This document shows, in pieces, positions 59,843 through 64,000 of a stretch of 64,000 nt of DNA. Made by a program: the position numbers and the translations under genes. Position 1 is the first letter of the stretch, and every line of letters begins with the position of its first letter. Below the pieces are notes generated by a model, which made no database searches, had not been told where the DNA came from, and saw nothing but the letters and a program-made list of their open reading frames with translations. This DNA comes from an uncultured Amylibacter sp. (lineage in GTDB: Bacteria; Pseudomonadota; Alphaproteobacteria; Rhodobacterales; Rhodobacteraceae). The stretch is from the NCBI GenBank assembly GCA_959347345.1, contig OY365738.1:1364001-1428000 (forward strand). The letters are read 5' to 3'.

Positions 59843-60597
59843 CAGTGCGCCCCCCCAAGATAGGCCTCTTGCACCTTTGGATGTCCTTTTATTTTCTTTG
59901 GTATATCTTCGGCTATCACCGTGCCTTGCGCCAGAACGCTGATTTTCTGGGCAAGCGAAAACACCACATGCATATCGTGTTCAATCACAACCATAGTAAT
60001 CCGCCGTTTGTTTTGGATTTCCGCCAGTAATTCTATGGTGTTATTGGTATCCGCCCGTGCCATCCCCGCCGTTGGCTCATCCAATAATAATAGTTTCGGG
60101 TCTTGCGCCAAACACATCGCCATTTCAAGGCGGCGTTTATCGCCACGCGATAGCGAAGCGGCAATCATATCGGCTTTGCTATCCATATTTACATCGTGCA
60201 AAATCGCGCTGGTCTTATCGCGGACATCGGTTTGGCTATCCGTGCCGTGCCACATATTCAGACGAAACCCACCATCACGTTTGGCAAAACACGAAATCAT
60301 CACATTTTCAAAAACCGATAAATCAAAGAAAATCTCGGGCGTTTGGAAAACGCGAGACACCCCTGCTTGGTTAATTTCATGCGGTTTTATACCCAGCAGA
60401 GATTTCCCATCAAACATAACCGTGCCTGTATCGGGTAGTAATTTACCAACAAAACAATTCAGCAAAGTTGATTTACCCGCCCCGTTTGGCCCGATAATCG
60501 CGTGGATTGTATCTTGCTCTATATTCAAATTAACATTTTGCAAAGCATGCAAACCGCCAAAAGATTTATTCACATTCTGGACTTCTAAAATACCCAT
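59842..60597 (-). CDS. livG: Branched-chain amino-acid ABC transporter ATPase
   Basis: A 251-residue ATPase. Walker A is IIGPNGAGKSTLLNCF (near 34-49), signature-like SLSRGDKRRLEMAMCLA (LSRGD instead of LSGGQ), Walker B LLLLDEPTAGMA with the catalytic Glu, and IEHDMHVVFSL as switch His. The loop FGGLHALQNVNLNIE at the start is typical of LivG. Follows livM by one base. Confidence 0.93.
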   Translation of the reverse strand: MGILEVQNVNKSFGGLHALQNVNLNIEQDTIHAIIGPNGAGKSTLLNCFVGKLLPDTGTVMFDGKSLLGIKPHEINQAGVSRVFQTPEIFFDLSVFENVMISCFAKRDGGFRLNMWHGTDSQTDVRDKTSAILHDVNMDSKADMIAASLSRGDKRRLEMAMCLAQDPKLLLLDEPTAGMARADTNNTIELLAEIQNKRRITMVVIEHDMHVVFSLAQKISVLAQGTVIAEDIPKKIKGHPKVQEAYLGGAH

Positions 60598-60598
60598 T

Positions 60599-61807
60599 TT
60601 ATTTATCCTCCTTACGCGATAGCCGATTTACCAGCCGACAAATCCAGCGAGAAGACCAGCGAGAAATCCCTTGCACACCTTGCATCAAACCGCCGGGCAG
60701 GAATATCACAATCAGCATAAACAGCATGCCAAGGGTTAAATGCCAACCCTTGCCAACGAATATTTTTAACACCCAAACTATCGTGTTTTCCAACCCATCG
60801 GGCAGAAATGCAAACCACCCATGCAGAACCGTCTCGTTAATTTTTGAGAATATATTTTCAAAATATTTAATAAAACCCGCGCCGAGAATGGGGCCCAACA
60901 GAGTCCCCGCTCCGCCCAAAATCGTCATCAAAACAATTTCACCCGAAGCCGTCCATTGCATCCGTTCCGCCCCTGCCAGTGGATCCATACATGCCAGCAA
61001 ACCGCCCGCCAGCCCCGCATACATGCCAGAAATCACAAAGGCGGCCAGCGTGTAAGGTCGCGCATTCAGCCCCGTATAATTCAGCCGAGTTTGATTGGTT
61101 TTCACGGCACGGAGCATCAACCCAAAGGGCGAACGAAATATCCGCAAAGACAGATAAAACGTGGCAATCAGGAAAAACGCCGCGGTATAATAACCGATAT
61201 TAAATTGAAACGTCCACGCGCCCAGATCAAGGGCAAAAGTATCACGCATCTCTAACCCAAACAGATTCGTAACGGGCAAATTGCCCTGCTCCACCGCGCC
61301 ATCCAAAACACGCGGGTCACTCAGGGTTAATTGCAATCCTGTTTCCCCATTGGTAATCGGGGTTAAAACCGAATACGCCAAAGAATAGCTCATCTGGGCA
61401 AACGCCAAGGTCAAGATAGAAAAATAAATCCCCGAACGGCGTAGGGATATAAACCCAATTAACAGGGCAAAAATACCAGAGACGACCACGGATAAAATCA
61501 TTGCGGGAACGATATTCATGCTCAATAATTTAAACATCCAAACCGCCGAATACGACCCAACCCCAAGGAACGCCGCATGCCCAAAGGACAAATACCCCGT
61601 TAATCCAAACAGGATATTAAAGCCAATAACCAAAATCCCAAAGATAGCAAACCGTTGCATCAAATCGGGATACCCCGCGTTAAACTGCGCCAGCGAGGAA
61701 TCGGCAGGAAACGGGTTTAATAAAAACGGCGCGAACAGGCTGATAAAAATAACGAAGAGCATCAGGTTTTTATCCGAACTGCCCCACAATTTTGCGATGG
61801 TTTTCAT
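60599..61807 (-). CDS. livM: Branched-chain amino-acid ABC transporter permease
   Basis: A 402-residue permease with about ten helices. [20 protein letters not shown] near 68-87 is the family hallmark, [15 protein letters not shown] follows, and [19 protein letters not shown] near 296-314 is the EAA-like loop. The C-terminal tail is basic ([18 protein letters not shown]). Partner of livH. Confidence 0.93.
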   Translation of the reverse strand: MKTIAKLWGSSDKNLMLFVIFISLFAPFLLNPFPADSSLAQFNAGYPDLMQRFAIFGILVIGFNILFGLTGYLSFGHAAFLGVGSYSAVWMFKLLSMNIVPAMILSVVVSGIFALLIGFISLRRSGIYFSILTLAFAQMSYSLAYSVLTPITNGETGLQLTLSDPRVLDGAVEQGNLPVTNLFGLEMRDTFALDLGAWTFQFNIGYYTAAFFLIATFYLSLRIFRSPFGLMLRAVKTNQTRLNYTGLNARPYTLAAFVISGMYAGLAGGLLACMDPLAGAERMQWTASGEIVLMTILGGAGTLLGPILGAGFIKYFENIFSKINETVLHGWFAFLPDGLENTIVWVLKIFVGKGWHLTLGMLFMLIVIFLPGGLMQGVQGISRWSSRWICRLVNRLSRKEDK

Positions 61808-61810
61808 CTG

Positions 61811-62857
61811 TTAATCCTCCATCACGCCAGCGCGCCCCAGCAGGCCTCGCGGCCTTGCCAGTAACACAATAATCGCCACTAGATAAATAATAATCTGGTC
61901 AATGGACGGCAGGTATAAGGCTTCGAAAAACGCTTTTACGTAATTCGTGGACGCAAAACTCTCCAATATCCCCAGCAAAAATCCAGCCAACACCGCCCCG
62001 GGTAATGAGCCCATGCCGCCGACGACTACGACAACAAAAGACAGTACCAGAAAATCCATACCCATGTGATAATTGGGCGAATTTATCGGAGCATAAAGCA
62101 CCCCTGCAACACCCGCCACCGCCGCGGCTATGCCAAACATAATGGTAAAACGCCGATTGATATTAATCCCCAACAGCCCCACCGTTTCGCGGTCTGCCAT
62201 GCCTGCGCGCACAACCATGCCAAAGGTGGTAAATCGCAAAAACGAAAATATCCCCGCGATAATCGCCACGGCAGAGGCAAAATAAATCAACCGCCAATAG
62301 GGATAAATAATCGCATTAACGGGCGCACCAATCAGCACGCCAAAATCAAAAGAGCCAACGAACTGGTCAGGTGCAGGCGTAGGAATCGGGTTCGCCCCAT
62401 AAAACGCTTTGATAATTTCTTGGACAACAATCGCCAGCCCAAAGGTCACCAGAATCTGGTCAGAATGCGGGCGGTTATAAAAGTGTTTAATCAGCCCGCG
62501 TTCCATAATAAACCCGATTAAAATCATCACGGGGATGGCGACTATAATCGCCAAAGGCACAGACCAATCAATTAACACAGCCCCGATGGATTCGCCAAAC
62601 CAATCCATAACATAGGGGGTTTTCACCTTTAATGGGTTGCCCAGAAAATCCAATCGGGTTGGGTCAAGGGCTACCTTTGATACATTTAATAACGCTTGTA
62701 CCGATACCGCGCAAAACGCGCCCAGCATGAACAACGCGCCGTGGGCGAAATTAACCACGCCCAACGTGCCGAAAATCAGCGTGAGACCAAGGGCAATCAG
62801 TGCATAAGCACTGCCTTTATCCAAGCCGTTTAGGATTTGTAATAATACCTGTTCCAT
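61811..62857 (-). CDS. livH: Branched-chain amino-acid ABC transporter permease
   Basis: A 348-residue permease. The start at 62857 (MEQVLLQILNGLDKGSAYAL) follows ACAGGTTC; the longer frame to 62902 runs through the livK terminator. GLTLIFGTLGVVNFAHGALFMLGA near 22-45 is the family hallmark; GLGINRRF-like LLGININRRFTIMFGIAA and GGMGSLPGAVLAGFLLGI follow. It has a larger periplasmic loop around residues 60-110 than short LivH proteins. Confidence 0.93.
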   Translation of the reverse strand: MEQVLLQILNGLDKGSAYALIALGLTLIFGTLGVVNFAHGALFMLGAFCAVSVQALLNVSKVALDPTRLDFLGNPLKVKTPYVMDWFGESIGAVLIDWSVPLAIIVAIPVMILIGFIMERGLIKHFYNRPHSDQILVTFGLAIVVQEIIKAFYGANPIPTPAPDQFVGSFDFGVLIGAPVNAIIYPYWRLIYFASAVAIIAGIFSFLRFTTFGMVVRAGMADRETVGLLGININRRFTIMFGIAAAVAGVAGVLYAPINSPNYHMGMDFLVLSFVVVVVGGMGSLPGAVLAGFLLGILESFASTNYVKAFFEALYLPSIDQIIIYLVAIIVLLARPRGLLGRAGVMED

Positions 62858-62880
62858 GAACCTGTCTATATAGTATAAAA

Positions 62881-62916
62881 ATAAAAAAAGCCACGCCAGC
62901 AAACCGCCAGCGTGGC
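62881..62916 (-). terminator. Intrinsic terminator or attenuator after livK
   Basis: On the minus strand arms 62916-62910 and 62896-62890 (GCCACGC / GCGTGGC) pair, followed by a run of seven T. It lies between livK and livH, so it would lower expression of the membrane parts relative to the receptor, as is common for ABC receptor genes. Confidence 0.8.
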
Positions 62917-62931
62917 CTTATATTAAAACGC

Positions 62932-64000
62932 TTACGCGCCTGGGTTACATTTACCCAATTCCCCACCCGCAAACATTGCGTGGTCGGCAGGATATTCCAC
63001 CTGCGCACGGGGTGTGACTTCCACCACTTCCAGAACGTCAAATTCGGAGGTCGGGTTTTCTTTACCCTTCACAACCAAAACATCCTTAAAGCACTGGTGG
63101 TCTTCGGCACGATACTCGGTTGGACCATTGCCCAAACCATCGAATGTAAAGCCTTCCAAGGCCTCCACAACTCCGCACGGATTGAATGTGCCAGCCCGCT
63201 CGCACGCGTCAGCATACAGCAGAGTTTGACAATAAACCGTGTGTGCGGCCTGTGAGGGAGGGAATCCATACTTTTCGCCAAATGATTTGACGAAAGCTTT
63301 CGATCCCGCATCGGACAAAGACCAATGCCAGTTGGTAGAGCCAAAGATACCCTTCACATTTTCACCCGCACCCCGCGCCATAAGGCGAGAATACAACGGC
63401 ACAACGATTTCAAAGTTTTTACCATTGACTTGCTTATCACGCAGACCGAACTGCACGGCAGAGGTCAATGAATTCACCATATTCCCGCCATAGTGATTCA
63501 AAACCAGCACATCCGCACCCGAATTCAAAACGGGGGCGATATACGAGCTGAAATCAGTCGTTGCCAAAGGTGTCAACACGTTATTCACGGTATTCCAGCC
63601 CTTTGCTTCGGTTGCCTGTTGGATGGATTCTTGTTGCGTCCAGCCCCAAGTATAATCCGCCGTCAGATGATAGGCGTTGCGGTCGGAACCATAACGTGCC
63701 TCCAAAACGGGGGCGAGTGCCGCCCCTGACATATAGCCGTTAAAGAAATGGCGAAACCCGTTCGCTTTTTTATCTTTACCAGTGGTATCATTGGAATGGG
63801 TTAAACCCGCCATGAAAATCACCCCAGCCTCTTGACACAGACCCTGCACAGCAATCGCCACACCAGAAGAAGACCCGCCAGTAATCATAACCGCGCCGTC
63901 CTTTTCAATCATGGATTTTGCTGACGCACGCGCCGCATCGGATTTGGTTTGCGTGTCACCCGTAACGAATTCCACTTTTTTACCCAAGATGCCGTTGCCC
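62932..64000 (-). CDS. livK: Branched-chain amino-acid ABC transporter substrate-binding protein, N-terminus outside window
   Basis: Periplasmic receptor of the liv importer; 356 residues are visible and the N-terminus with its signal lies past the right edge. ITGGSSSGVAIAVQGLC, VIFMAGLTHSNDTTGKDK and YHLTADYTWGWTQQESI match the Leu/Ile/Val-binding (type I periplasmic) fold of the branch that also takes amides and other small solutes. The C-terminal end has paired Cys (CFKDVLVVKGKENP and ELGKCNPGA). First gene of the livKHMGF operon. Confidence 0.9.
   Translation of the reverse strand, partial: GNGILGKKVEFVTGDTQTKSDAARASAKSMIEKDGAVMITGGSSSGVAIAVQGLCQEAGVIFMAGLTHSNDTTGKDKKANGFRHFFNGYMSGAALAPVLEARYGSDRNAYHLTADYTWGWTQQESIQQATEAKGWNTVNNVLTPLATTDFSSYIAPVLNSGADVLVLNHYGGNMVNSLTSAVQFGLRDKQVNGKNFEIVVPLYSRLMARGAGENVKGIFGSTNWHWSLSDAGSKAFVKSFGEKYGFPPSQAAHTVYCQTLLYADACERAGTFNPCGVVEALEGFTFDGLGNGPTEYRAEDHQCFKDVLVVKGKENPTSEFDVLEVVEVTPRAQVEYPADHAMFAGGELGKCNPGA

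Overview
The window reads as one contiguous piece of an alphaproteobacterial chromosome of intermediate GC content. The evidence is gene order and family type: secA next to a parvulin PPIase, argJ and mutT; an F0 operon with both b and b' subunits (atpI-B-E-F'-F); a three-gene bc1 operon (petABC); the block ffh - chorismate mutase - rpsP - rimM - trmD - rplS - rpmE; and a metal-site-less dihydroorotase homologue paired with pyrB. Sulfoacetaldehyde acetyltransferase (xsc), a non-pyrrolysine MttB homologue and several ABC importers suggest a heterotroph using small organosulfur, methylated-amine and amino-acid substrates, as in many marine alphaproteobacteria (SAR116-like lineages are one possibility). 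Species cannot be named from the sequence alone.

Layout. 0-4.2 kb: BMP-type (nucleoside/purine) ABC importer, interrupted by an ankyrin gene on the opposite strand. 4.5-8.5 kb: MFS exporter, rfbA/rmlA and a two-domain glycosyltransferase. 8.7-11.1 kb: large lipoprotein with three tandem barrel-like repeats. 11.4-17.9 kb: secA, ppiC, argJ, mutT, hemH. 17.9-19.5 kb: two ankyrin genes. 19.6-24 kb: xsc, EamA exporter, HU, a STAS/HATPase regulator pair. 24-31 kb: cobalamin genes downstream of the F0 genes, with a DUF1643 gene and a DNA methyltransferase-HNH gene lying between atpI and atpB; tRNA-Glu. 31.2-31.9 kb: a hairpin-rich non-coding region. 31.9-42.8 kb: petABC, trmL, aroQ, tRNA-Lys, a Sel1 protein, mttB, plsY, pyrC-like/pyrB, a UDG-superfamily protein, moaB. 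42.8-45.8 kb: an AT-rich accessory segment with three unknown small genes and a Cys-rich lipoprotein preceded by a structured leader. 45.8-55.3 kb: leuS, lptE, holA, ffh and the ribosomal/tRNA-modification operon. 55.9-64 kb: gcdH, acs and a branched-chain amino-acid ABC importer (livFGMHK).

The most unusual signal is not a protein. Accessory genes sit between arrays of 7-bp tandem repeats. In three cases (ankyrin at 2.4 kb, ankyrin pair at 18 kb, Sel1 gene at 36 kb) the left and right arrays are inverted copies of the same heptamer, while the heptamer differs from locus to locus. More arrays occur at 31.9, 42.8, 45.7, 55.3 and 55.8 kb. Several of these spots also carry a second, modular dispersed repeat made of nested palindromes, whose copies keep the stems but change their sequence (2.2, 4.3, 31.2-31.9 and 55.4-55.8 kb). 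Together they look like an unnamed system of intergenic repeats and exchangeable cassettes. Other points worth attention are the structured leader at 45.5-45.7 kb, the split atp operon, the degenerate PyrC and UDG homologues, and unusual extensions on ribosomal protein S16, LeuS and cytochrome b. All calls come from reading the sequence; no database search was run.
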